Assembly (NCBI GenBank): GCA_015489555.1
Contig: WFZN01000049.1
Span: 1-12,965 of the forward strand
DNA length: 12,965 nt
Direction: 5' to 3'
From: Candidatus Dojkabacteria bacterium
GTDB taxonomy: Bacteria; Patescibacteriota; Dojkabacteria; GCA-002793355
The notes below the pieces were generated by a model, which ran no database searches, was not told where the DNA came from, and saw only the letters and a list, made by a program, of their open reading frames with translations. Below, piece by piece: positions 1-6,474 of this stretch. Both the position numbers and the translations under genes were made by a program. How positions within the stretch are numbered: position 1 is the stretch's first letter; every line of letters starts with the position of its first letter.

Positions 1-262
1 GTCTTATGGCATCCTTCCAACCGGTAAACCCTCCCCCTTTTGCTATTACAGTAACTCCAAACTTACCTTCGGTATCTGTTACCTTAAATGGTTTCAACAT
101 GTAATCAATCTCCCAAGCATCAAACAAATCTTGAGCTGGTTTACCGTTTATAACAAAAAAGGCCTCTTCACCCTTTGTCAAAGAGTAAACCCTGACTCGA
201 GCATGAGCCTCTTTACGCCTGCCTACTCCCTCTATGTATTTTCTAACATTCGATTTATTCAT
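1..262 (-). CDS. rpsI: 30S ribosomal protein S9 (uS9), 3' end cut by window edge
   Basis: The first 87 codons of uS9, a small-subunit head protein whose C-terminal tail reaches the P-site tRNA. The translation begins MNKSNVRKYIEGVGRRKEAH. The family signature GVGRRKEAxARV is followed by INGKP, by PFKVTDTEGKFGV and by a glycine-rich segment KGGGFTGWKDAIR. The C-terminal part, including the SKR-type tail, lies outside the window. The ATG at 262-260 overlaps the TGA stop of rplM as ATGA, which suggests coupled translation. L13 followed by S9 is the usual bacterial pair. The frame is open to the edge. Confidence 0.95.
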   Translation of the reverse strand, partial: MNKSNVRKYIEGVGRRKEAHARVRVYSLTKGEEAFFVINGKPAQDLFDAWEIDYMLKPFKVTDTEGKFGVTVIAKGGGFTGWKDAIR

Positions 263-702
263 ATATTACTAACCTTGATTAAATTAGGTTGTTGCGCTTC
301 GTGTGGATGCTTGTCCCCAACATACATTTTTAACCTCTGCAAATAATGCGCACGTAACTTGGTTTTGGGAAGCATACGCTTGACAGCTAACAACACTATT
401 TTTTTAGGATTTGTTCGCATAATATCTTTTACCCTACGTCGCTTAAGTCCCCCTGGATAACCCGAATGGCTGATTACTTCTTTATAATCTAATTTTTTGC
501 CAGTGAGTACAATTTTATCTACATTAATAACGATAACATAATCCCCCATATCAAGGTTGGGTACATACTTTGGCTTTCTTTTACCCGTTAAATATACAGC
601 AATTACAGAAGCCAATCTCCCCAAGGGTACTCCCGCAGCGTCAATTAAATACCACCTACGGTTTATCTCTACAGGTTTTGTCCAAGTTGTCTTGTTAAAC
701 AT
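259..702 (-). CDS. rplM: 50S ribosomal protein L13 (uL13)
   Basis: Full-length uL13 (147 aa; the family is usually 140-150), an early-assembling 23S rRNA binding protein. It shows the family landmarks WYLIDAAGVPLGRLAS (about residues 17-32), GKRKPKYVPNLDMGDYVIVIN (about 40-60), HSGYPGGLKRR (about 79-89) and the KRMLPKTKLRAHYLQRLKMYVG block (about 108-129). It sits 18 bases after the rplQ stop and ends in an ATGA overlap with rpsI. No Shine-Dalgarno sequence is visible before the ATG. Confidence 0.98.
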   Translation of the reverse strand: MFNKTTWTKPVEINRRWYLIDAAGVPLGRLASVIAVYLTGKRKPKYVPNLDMGDYVIVINVDKIVLTGKKLDYKEVISHSGYPGGLKRRRVKDIMRTNPKKIVLLAVKRMLPKTKLRAHYLQRLKMYVGDKHPHEAQQPNLIKVSNI

Positions 703-720
703 AGTTACCTGATGTTTATC

Positions 721-1236
721 TTACTCGCTACTGTTATCACCTGTTAACTTACTGGTATTCTCATTTTTTTGGCGTTCTTTAATTTTCTTTGATTTACCAT
801 CTTTTATGTGTTTGACAACTTCAACCGTTTTAATACTATCTTTAGACTTACCTTTAGAATTGCTCTCCTTATCTTTACTAGGGATCTCTAATACGACTTT
901 ATACATTATACTACCATCTCCATTCCTAAAACGCGTGGCATGTATTCTTATCTTGTACCCAACGCTATGTAGCTGCTGTAAGGTCTTGTAAGCTCTATGA
1001 TAAAACCTGCGGGTTAATATGTTTGCTTTAACCCAACGTTCTTTCTGCAAAGAATCCTGCATCTTCAGAAAAGCCGAAAACATCTTTTGGGCATAATCCT
1101 TTAAGGTTTTAGCTCGCCTATTAGTAGTCTCGATCTCGCGGGTAAGCACCAAAGACGTAAATAGGTTCCTTAGCATCATCTTCCGATGTTCTCTGTTTGA
1201 TGTATTCAACTTGTACTTTTTCTTCCTCTTATACAT
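721..1236 (-). CDS. rplQ: 50S ribosomal protein L17 (bL17) with long charged C-terminal tail
   Basis: bL17 binds 23S rRNA near the exit-tunnel side of the large subunit. Residues 1-120 are the normal core: an N-terminal basic segment, SNREHRKMMLRNLFTSLV (about 13-30), the ETTNRRAKTLK helix (about 36-46) and a terminal strand YKVVLEIPS near 112-120. The protein then continues for about 50 residues of lysine-, serine- and glutamate-rich low-complexity sequence to 171 aa, whereas L17 is commonly 115-130 aa. The tail is probably disordered and its role is unknown. It lies directly after rpoA (16-base gap), the usual end of the alpha operon. The start has an A/T-rich leader without a Shine-Dalgarno. 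Confidence 0.97.
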   Translation of the reverse strand: MYKRKKKYKLNTSNREHRKMMLRNLFTSLVLTREIETTNRRAKTLKDYAQKMFSAFLKMQDSLQKERWVKANILTRRFYHRAYKTLQQLHSVGYKIRIHATRFRNGDGSIMYKVVLEIPSKDKESNSKGKSKDSIKTVEVVKHIKDGKSKKIKERQKNENTSKLTGDNSSE

Positions 1237-1252
1237 TTACAAAAATGCAGTA

Positions 1253-2221
1253 TTAACTAAGTTTCTTCTTAAATTCCTCTAAAGCCTTCTCGATCTGTTT
1301 AGCACTCTCAGCTCCAATGCCCTTAAGACGGACAAAATCCGCGGGGTTTATTTTCAATAGCTCTTCCACTGTATTAAAACCATTAGACCTCAAATTATTA
1401 ATTATTCGCTTACTTAATTTAAGTTCCGTAATACTATGGGTCGCCTCTTCGCGGACCATAGCTTCTGATTCTGTTCTTTCCTCATCAACCATAACCTTGT
1501 TTAACACACCACGTGGTTCCCCTGTAAGGTTCTCCGCCAAACTCTCAAAGAAGCGCTTTAGAATCTCTAGGCCTTCTTCTACGGCTGTTCTAACGGTTAC
1601 GGAACCATCCGTTTCTACTCTCATAACTAATCTATCAAACTCAACCTTCCCCTGCTTTGAAACCGGGAATACCTCATAGGTAACCAACTTAACAGGACCA
1701 TAGATTGCATCTAATGGAATACGTCCAACCTCAGAACGGAGATTTTCATCAGGCTCATTATACCCGTATCCAAGTTCTATTACAGCTTCTATGTTAAGAT
1801 CGGCTTTATCGTCGGTTACAGTGGCAATCTTATAATCCTTGTTAACTATCTCTACATCAGCTGGAGTTTTAAAATCCCCAGCTACTATATCTTTTGCCTT
1901 GCCGGTATGGTTAAGGGTGATTACATAGCTATCCATGCTCCCATTTACTTTAAAACGTATCTTCTTCATTTTAAGCACAATCTCAAGCACGTTCTCCAAA
2001 ACTCCGGGGATTGTGGTAAACTCATGATCTATGTCATTGATACGCACACTGGTAATTGCATAACCAGGTATAGATGATAAGAGCACGCGTCTTAATGCTG
2101 TACCCAAGGTATGTCCATAACCACGTGGCAGTGGATACACTTCAACTGTTGCCCTTAGCTTACCGTCCTTAAGGACTTCCTCTTCCGATAGAACTATTTT
2201 AATGTCTTTAAAATCTAACAT
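1253..2221 (-). CDS. rpoA: DNA-directed RNA polymerase subunit alpha
   Basis: Alpha dimerises to start assembly of core RNA polymerase, and its C-terminal domain contacts UP elements and activators. The N-terminal domain shows LPRGYGHTLGTALRRVLLSS (about residues 32-51) and HEFTTIPGVLENV (about 66-78). Further on, IPLDAIYGPVKLVTYEV and TDGSVTVRTAVEEG match the dimerisation and beta-contact regions. A complete C-terminal domain is present at about 262-318, with LSKRIINNLRSNGFNTVEEL and LKGIGAESAKQIE. By alignment, R272, N275, G303 and S306 correspond to the DNA-contacting E. coli R265, N268, G296 and S299. The Lys298 equivalent is Glu305. Length 322 aa is normal. It lies between rpsD and rplQ as in most bacteria. 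Confidence 0.98.
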   Translation of the reverse strand: MLDFKDIKIVLSEEEVLKDGKLRATVEVYPLPRGYGHTLGTALRRVLLSSIPGYAITSVRINDIDHEFTTIPGVLENVLEIVLKMKKIRFKVNGSMDSYVITLNHTGKAKDIVAGDFKTPADVEIVNKDYKIATVTDDKADLNIEAVIELGYGYNEPDENLRSEVGRIPLDAIYGPVKLVTYEVFPVSKQGKVEFDRLVMRVETDGSVTVRTAVEEGLEILKRFFESLAENLTGEPRGVLNKVMVDEERTESEAMVREEATHSITELKLSKRIINNLRSNGFNTVEELLKINPADFVRLKGIGAESAKQIEKALEEFKKKLS

Positions 2222-2244
2222 TATTACGGCCTAAATTATATTAA

Positions 2245-2856
2245 CTATCGAGTATACCATGCAATAATCAAGGACGGATCTACATTTTTGGGTAACTCAT
2301 CTCTATTTGGAGCCCGTACAATTTCACAAGTGTTTTCCTTAACTCTTATCCAACCAGGCGCCGCTGGACCTTCATAATCTCTTTTATATTTCTCAAACAC
2401 CTTCTCGGATACCTCAATCTTATCTCCTACTTGAACAAGATAAGAAGGAGACCTAACCTTTCTACCATTTACCTTAACATGACCGTGTACTACTAATTGT
2501 CTTGCTGCACCTTTTGATTTAGCTAACCCAGCACGATATAAAACGATATCTAATTTCCTCTCAAGCATCTGCAAAAATACAGTTCCCTTGTCCTGCCCCG
2601 TTTGTTTTGCGATATCTAGAGCTTTCTCAAACCAATTCTTAAATTGCCTCTCCCTCATAAGATACATCCATTTAACCTTCTGCTTCTCTCGCAACTGGCG
2701 CCCATACACCGTTAATCTTAAAGGCCTTCGCCCATGTTGCCCTGGTCTGTACGGGCGCCTAAGCACTCCAGCCTTTGAAGAAAAACTACGAGCTCCCTTA
2801 AGAAACAGATTCGTTCCCGAGAGTCTACTAAGTCTTTCTTTTTTATAATAAACCAT
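2245..2856 (-). CDS. rpsD: 30S ribosomal protein S4 (uS4), cysteine-free form
   Basis: uS4 nucleates assembly of the 30S body, binds the 16S five-way junction, and in some bacteria represses its own operon. It has the N-terminal part with LFLKGAR and RRPYRPGQHG (about residues 17-42). The S4 RNA-binding domain follows, with MLERKLDIVLYRAGLAKSK, ARQLVVHGHVKVNGRKV and SYLVQVGDKIEV (about 97-150), and the protein ends PSLIIAWYTR. Length 203 aa is typical. The N-terminal zinc-binding cysteines of zinc-type S4 are replaced: position 10 is Ser, position 24 is Ser and position 29 is Ala. This is therefore the zinc-independent form. Confidence 0.98.
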   Translation of the reverse strand: MVYYKKERLSRLSGTNLFLKGARSFSSKAGVLRRPYRPGQHGRRPLRLTVYGRQLREKQKVKWMYLMRERQFKNWFEKALDIAKQTGQDKGTVFLQMLERKLDIVLYRAGLAKSKGAARQLVVHGHVKVNGRKVRSPSYLVQVGDKIEVSEKVFEKYKRDYEGPAAPGWIRVKENTCEIVRAPNRDELPKNVDPSLIIAWYTR

Positions 2857-2879
2857 TCTAAGGTTAATTAAATATCTTA

Positions 2880-3275
2880 TTACTTACGTGGTGGACGAGG
2901 TCTTCTTACTCCTCCAAATTGCGGCGAGGACTCATCGACAATACTTGTAATATGCAATCCCCCGCTCGCAAGGCCCTTAATAGCGGGATTGCGTCCAAGT
3001 CCCGGACCCTTAACGTATACCCTCACTCGTTCGACTCCATATTTAATTTTAGCTTCTTCAGCCGCAGCCATGGCCGCCTGTGTGACAGCATAAGCTGTAC
3101 GCTTTTTGGTGTTTTTAAAGCCGATCTTAGGAGGGGTATATGATACTAACACCTCTCCATTAACATCGACTATGGTAATAAACGTGTTGTTCCACAGTGC
3201 TTTAATTTTGGCTACTGCCTCTTTAACATTACGTTTTTTCTTACGCTTCGTTTTTATTCTCTTCTTCTTAGGCAT
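2880..3275 (-). CDS. rpsK: 30S ribosomal protein S11 (uS11)
   Basis: uS11 lies on the 30S platform near the Shine-Dalgarno helix and interacts with S7 and S18. After a 20-residue lysine-rich N-terminus come NNTFITIVDVNGEVL (about 29-43), GFKNTKKRTAYAVTQAA (about 52-68), VYVKGPGLGRNPAIKGL (about 87-102) and the C-terminal IVDESSPQFGGVRRPRPP. Length 131 aa fits the family. The usual TPxPHNGCRPPK ending has changed so that the conserved Asn of HNG is Gly here (FGG). The start codon overlaps the rpsM stop as TAATG, favouring translational coupling. Confidence 0.98.
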   Translation of the reverse strand: MPKKKRIKTKRKKKRNVKEAVAKIKALWNNTFITIVDVNGEVLVSYTPPKIGFKNTKKRTAYAVTQAAMAAAEEAKIKYGVERVRVYVKGPGLGRNPAIKGLASGGLHITSIVDESSPQFGGVRRPRPPRK

Positions 3276-3655
3276 TATTTAGTTGCTTTTACATTTAATC
3301 CTGCCACGGGACGCGCTCTTCCTTTATGGCTTCTAGCATTTCTCCGTGTCTTTTGTCCTCTTACAGGCAAACCTACTATGTGACGAATCCCTCGCCAGGC
3401 TTTAATTCTTTTAAGCCGTTCTATATCTTCACGTATTTGTTGCCTTAGATCTCCTTCTACAACATAATGCTTTTCAATAAACTTGCGGATTTTAGCCGCC
3501 TCTTCCTCGCTAATATCTCTAACCTTCTTATTAGGGTCTATTCCGGTTTCCGCCAGAATTTGAGCAGAACGTGTTTTACCTATGCCATAAATATACGTTA
3601 AGGCAATAAAAATGCTCTTCCCTTCAGGTAAGTTTACTCCGAATAACCTTAACAT
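3275..3655 (-). CDS. rpsM: 30S ribosomal protein S13 (uS13)
   Basis: uS13 sits at the head of the 30S subunit and forms intersubunit bridges with L5 and 23S rRNA; its C-terminal tail touches P-site tRNA. Visible features are GVNLPEGKSIFIALTYIYGIG (about 6-26, a helix-hairpin-type segment ending KTRSAQIL), the coiled helices near 49-83, and the signature IKAWRGIRHIVGLPVRGQKT (about 84-103) followed by RRNARSHKGR. Length 126 aa is normal. The ATG is preceded by TATAAT with only seven bases between, and there is no Shine-Dalgarno sequence. Confidence 0.98.
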   Translation of the reverse strand: MLRLFGVNLPEGKSIFIALTYIYGIGKTRSAQILAETGIDPNKKVRDISEEEAAKIRKFIEKHYVVEGDLRQQIREDIERLKRIKAWRGIRHIVGLPVRGQKTRRNARSHKGRARPVAGLNVKATK

Positions 3656-3662
3656 GGTAACT

Positions 3663-3668
3663 ATTATA
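3663..3668 (-). promoter_or_regulatory. TATAAT box 7 bases before rpsM start
   Basis: On the minus strand an exact TATAAT lies seven bases before the rpsM ATG. This is the distance expected if transcription began at the start codon itself. No convincing -35 hexamer is found 16-18 bases further upstream. It may be an internal promoter giving a leaderless mRNA, or a chance match in A/T-rich spacer. Confidence 0.3.
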
Positions 3669-3673
3669 CTACA

Positions 3674-3832
3674 TTATCCTTGTTTCTGCTTATGTCGTGG
3701 GTTAGCTTTACAGTACACATAAACAACTCGCTTCCTGGCTTTCTTTTTACGCCCTTTTTGACTTCCTTTCTTAGTCCTTATAACAATATAACAATGAGGA
3801 CATCGTTTCTTTACTGATGCTTGTACTTTCAT
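3674..3832 (-). CDS. rpmJ: 50S ribosomal protein L36 (bL36) with internal basic insertion
   Basis: Short gene of 52 codons. The protein starts MKVQASVKKRCPHC and ends YCKANPRHKQKQG, both ends typical of bL36, a zinc-binding protein of the large subunit near 23S domains II, V and VI. The zinc ligands are C11, C14, C41 and H47. Normal bL36 is 37-38 aa. Here about 14 extra residues, nearly all Lys, Arg, Gly, Ser and Gln, lie between the C11-C14 knuckle and the C41/H47 half, at about residues 20-34. The ATG at 3832-3830 overlaps the infA TGA as ATGA, so the two genes are probably translated together. Position between infA and rpsM is canonical. Confidence 0.95.
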   Translation of the reverse strand: MKVQASVKKRCPHCYIVIRTKKGSQKGRKKKARKRVVYVYCKANPRHKQKQG

Positions 3833-4050
3833 CTTAACCTATAAACTATTTTACCAATTATCTCACGCCCAGGGACGGGCTCAAATTCTATAACTACTCT
3901 ATCCCCTTCAATGACAGTAATCCTATTATACCTTAATTTCCCACCTAGCGTTGCAATAATCCTTTTCTTCTTTCCCTTATAGTCCAACTCTACTACGTAC
4001 ATACCATTAGGTTTAATTTCGACTATCTTTCCTTCTAACCTTACCTTCAT
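3829..4050 (-). CDS. infA: Translation initiation factor IF-1
   Basis: IF-1 is a single OB-fold protein that binds the ribosomal A site and supports IF-2 and IF-3 during initiation. The sequence MKVRLEGKIVEIKPNGMYVVEL, then GGKLRYNRITVIEGDRVVIEF and the ending GRExIGKIVYRLR follow the family pattern (GTVxExLPNGxFxVEL...GKMRKxxIxxxxGDxVxVExxPYD...GRIxxR). I chose the ATG at 4050, giving 73 aa, the normal length. It has a GAGG Shine-Dalgarno nine bases upstream. An in-frame TTG at 4068 would add six residues but overlaps a TATAAT-like sequence and has no ribosome site. It lies directly after the 2H phosphoesterase gene rather than after map. Confidence 0.95.
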   Translation of the reverse strand: MKVRLEGKIVEIKPNGMYVVELDYKGKKKRIIATLGGKLRYNRITVIEGDRVVIEFEPVPGREIIGKIVYRLR

Positions 4051-4059
4051 ATCTTTAAG

Positions 4060-4063
4060 CCTC
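4060..4063 (-). promoter_or_regulatory. Shine-Dalgarno GAGG deciding the infA start
   Basis: On the minus strand GAGG lies nine bases before the ATG at 4050-4048. It is one of the few ribosome binding sites visible in the window and supports the shorter 73-aa IF-1 over the TTG start at 4068. Confidence 0.5.
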
Positions 4064-4078
4064 AGCAATTATATCATA

Positions 4079-4915
4079 TCAATAATATTTATGTCGCCTA
4101 TACTCAGGGCCTTCTTTTGTTAACCTGCTTATAACCAGTTCGATGCTCCCTTTTAGTCTCAACGGGAAGTATTCATCAATTTTACCAGATAACGAGATCA
4201 CTTGTCGACGTTGTTTTATGCGTGCTAATGTTATATGAGGATAAAAACCTTTCTTGTTACTAAAAATCTTCTTTGCTACACGGCTAGGTGCTAATTTAAA
4301 CTGAGAATAATAGATTCTGTACACTATTTTATCTAAATCGATCAGCCATAGATACCTTCCGTCTTTATTTAGCAAACCGCCGGCAGTAACATTAACCGTA
4401 TCACCGTACTTCTCACGCAACCGCCGTACTGTCCGTACAAGGTAGGGATAATAAACCCCTTTTAGATCCTTCCAAAAAGAAAAAGTTATGTGCCACTGTG
4501 AACTATCCACGAACTTTATGTATGGAAAGTCTTTGTAATACGCCTTCAGGTAAGAATGCAGCGACAATAGGTCCTTATTCCACGTCTCGTCAAAAAAGAT
4601 CGCAGTAAAAATCCTATACCTGGTGCTGCGTTTTAACTCCTCTAGCTTCCATAAAAATACTCGCGCTCTATTTGTACTAGTATAAAGAGCATATGTAAAA
4701 GCCTTCTCGAGTAACTGTCTATCTTCATCTCGAGCAAGTTTTATATAAAAAGAACGTTTTTGCCACTCACCTAACTTCTCCGCCATTAACAAACCTAACT
4801 CCTGATAGGGATACTTAACGTACTTTTGTCTTTTTCGTAATTTTGTTATAAGCTCATCAGCTATCCTTCCAACCCCAGCAAGCGCCATATGATTTTCGTC
4901 TCTAAAATAACCCAT
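4079..4915 (-). CDS. 2H phosphoesterase / 2'-5' RNA ligase-like protein with N-terminal helical region
   Basis: A 278-aa protein. The C-terminal half has the two HxT motifs of the 2H phosphoesterase superfamily (LigT/ThpR, CPDase): H142-I-T144 in WHITFSFWKD and H227-I-T229 in YPHITLARIK, 85 residues apart. Family members hydrolyse 2',3'-cyclic phosphates or join and open 2'-5' linkages at RNA or nucleotide ends. The first 95 or so residues are an extra, mostly helical and basic region (for example SFYIKLARDEDRQLLEKAF), which I do not recognise. The second part begins near RIFTAIFFDETW. It is a soluble, cytoplasmic protein with no signal peptide. The gene starts nine bases after the tRNA-Glu gene and ends before infA. 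The fold and motifs are clear. The substrate is unknown, and a role in tRNA or mRNA end metabolism is inferred from context only. Confidence 0.85.
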   Translation of the reverse strand: MGYFRDENHMALAGVGRIADELITKLRKRQKYVKYPYQELGLLMAEKLGEWQKRSFYIKLARDEDRQLLEKAFTYALYTSTNRARVFLWKLEELKRSTRYRIFTAIFFDETWNKDLLSLHSYLKAYYKDFPYIKFVDSSQWHITFSFWKDLKGVYYPYLVRTVRRLREKYGDTVNVTAGGLLNKDGRYLWLIDLDKIVYRIYYSQFKLAPSRVAKKIFSNKKGFYPHITLARIKQRRQVISLSGKIDEYFPLRLKGSIELVISRLTKEGPEYRRHKYY

Positions 4916-4923
4916 ACATTCTA

Positions 4924-4995
4924 CGCCCCTGCCGGGAATCGAACCCGGGCCTCCAGGTTGAGAACCTGGTGTCCTAGCCGTTAGACTACAGGGGC
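4924..4995 (-). tRNA. tRNA-Glu (anticodon CUC)
   Basis: A complete 72-base cloverleaf. Acceptor stem GCCCCTG pairs with CAGGGGC and the discriminator base is G. The D arm is GTCTAACGGCTAGGAC, the anticodon stem CCAGG/CCTGG, and the loop TTCTCAA with CTC at 4962-4960. The T arm is CCGGGTTCGATTCCCGG. The anticodon reads GAG codons, hence Glu. The 3' CCA is not encoded (GTAG follows), so it must be added by a nucleotidyltransferase. The gene lies 27 bases after rny and nine bases before the 2H phosphoesterase, so it is probably excised from a common transcript. Confidence 0.97.
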
Positions 4996-5022
4996 AGAAT
5001 TTCAGATTATAACACCTAATAG

Positions 5023-6444
5023 TTATCGCGAGGGTTTCTTAGCTTTGGCAAAGGACCGAGTCTCTCTAATCACAACCACCTGAACCTCCCCTGGGAATAC
5101 CCCCGACTCTTCAATTGCCTTAGCAATATCATAAGCAAGTAACGGGGCCTCGTCATCACTTACATGAGTTGGTTTTACTATAACGCGCAATTCCCTGCCT
5201 GCCTTTAACGCGAAAATCTCTTCTGCTTTATCTTTAACCACCTCGGACACCTTCTTCTCAAGCGCCTTTATTCTGTCTACGTACTGCTCCATAGTGTCTT
5301 TCCTAGCTCCAGGACGCAAAGTAGAAATTTTATCTGCTATCTTTAGGACCTCACATTCTACGAACTTTGAAGGTATATCATCATGATGAGCCTCAACGAT
5401 GTTAATAACCTTTTCACTAAAACCGTATTTACGAGCGATATCAGCGCTGATATGATGGTGTGGTTTCTTTATTTTTGATGTGAGTACTTTTCCTATATCA
5501 TGCAACAAAGCCCCCAACTTTACGGCCTTTACATCAAGATTTAGTTTGCGGGCAATCCCCTCTGATAATTGAATCACTTCTGCTGTATGAGTATACAAAT
5601 CCTGCCCATTACTACGCCTAAACTTCATACGCCCTATCAACGCAAGTAGTTCGGAAGGGGCATTATATAAACCCGCAAGTTTAGCTAACTCCTTACCGTA
5701 TCGAACCAACTGTTGAGATACCTTCACCTTCGCCCGCTCTATCGCGCTTTCAATCGATGAAGGATGGATCCTCCCATCCTTTATCAGTGCTAGAAGAGCC
5801 AACTTTGCAACCTCCCGCCTAACAGGATCATATGATGAGATCGTTATATAATCATCGTCTTCGTTTATTATAATATCTACCTTTGCTAGCTGTTCAAAAG
5901 CGCGGATGTTACGCCCCTCCTTACCTATTATCTTCCCCTTTATGTCTGGATTCGGCACTTTAATTCTTGATGTTGTAAACTCATCCACAAATTCATGATC
6001 AACATCTTGTAACGCCTCGATCAGAAACTTCTTTGCCAACTCTTCTTTATCAGCCTGAAGCTTCTCCTCTATTTGATTTAAACGCTTTGACTTGTAAACA
6101 GAAAGCTCCTCCTCTATTTGTTTTTTTAACATCTCGTATAACTGCTCTCTACTTTTTCCGGTTAATTCCTCAAGCTGTTGTTTTAATTCTTCTTCTCTTT
6201 TTCTAACTGCCCGCAGGCGTTCTTCATAATCTCGCTCCATTTGTCGTATCTTACTTTCTTTCTCGGTTAGAATCTTGTTCTGATGTTCCAACTCTTTCCT
6301 TTGTTGCTCGATCTGCATTAATAACTTTTTTTGGATACGGGTAACCTCCTCTGTTTTCTGAGTCTCTTCTTTTATACGTTTAGATAACACGTAACCTCCA
6401 ACGGACATTACCAGTAAGCTTACAGTAATAATTATCCAAATCAT
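5023..6444 (-). CDS. rny: Ribonuclease Y
   Basis: RNase Y is a membrane-anchored endoribonuclease that starts mRNA decay in bacteria lacking RNase E. An N-terminal hydrophobic helix (about residues 3-22, IWIIITVSLLVMSVGGYVL) is followed by a long Glu/Lys/Gln-rich coiled coil (about 25-150). A KH domain follows, with GKIIGKEGRNIRAFE (GxxG loop at 176-179) and a DPVRREVAKLAL segment. The HD domain has H288 (LYTHTAEV), H317-D318 (ALLHDIGK), H355-H356-D357 (EAHHDD) and D373 (IADKIS), so the metal site is intact. Numbering counts from a GTG at 6450, which gives 475 aa; the ATG at 6444 gives 473 aa. Both are shorter than the usual 510-520, mainly in the coiled coil. I prefer the ATG. Only a weak GAG lies upstream. 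It follows the structured non-coding gap. Confidence 0.96.
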   Translation of the reverse strand: MIWIIITVSLLVMSVGGYVLSKRIKEETQKTEEVTRIQKKLLMQIEQQRKELEHQNKILTEKESKIRQMERDYEERLRAVRKREEELKQQLEELTGKSREQLYEMLKKQIEEELSVYKSKRLNQIEEKLQADKEELAKKFLIEALQDVDHEFVDEFTTSRIKVPNPDIKGKIIGKEGRNIRAFEQLAKVDIIINEDDDYITISSYDPVRREVAKLALLALIKDGRIHPSSIESAIERAKVKVSQQLVRYGKELAKLAGLYNAPSELLALIGRMKFRRSNGQDLYTHTAEVIQLSEGIARKLNLDVKAVKLGALLHDIGKVLTSKIKKPHHHISADIARKYGFSEKVINIVEAHHDDIPSKFVECEVLKIADKISTLRPGARKDTMEQYVDRIKALEKKVSEVVKDKAEEIFALKAGRELRVIVKPTHVSDDEAPLLAYDIAKAIEESGVFPGEVQVVVIRETRSFAKAKKPSR

Positions 6445-6474
6445 AACCACTCAATTTATATCTTATCTAGCAAC

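Noticed and set aside
131..346. Plus-strand open frame of 71 codons at the left end
   Set aside because: It lies antisense to rpsI and rplM, resembles no family, and is explained by the base composition of those genes. The other plus-strand frames in the window are rejected for the same reason.
4051..4068. Longer IF-1 start at TTG 4068
   Set aside because: It lacks a ribosome site and adds residues not found in the family. The ATG at 4050 has GAGG upstream and gives the normal length.
5438..5453. 16-bp perfect palindrome ATATCAGCGCTGATAT inside rny
   Set aside because: It encodes the conserved HIS-AD-IA segment of the HD domain in frame, and no regulatory position is evident, so chance within coding sequence is the simplest reading.
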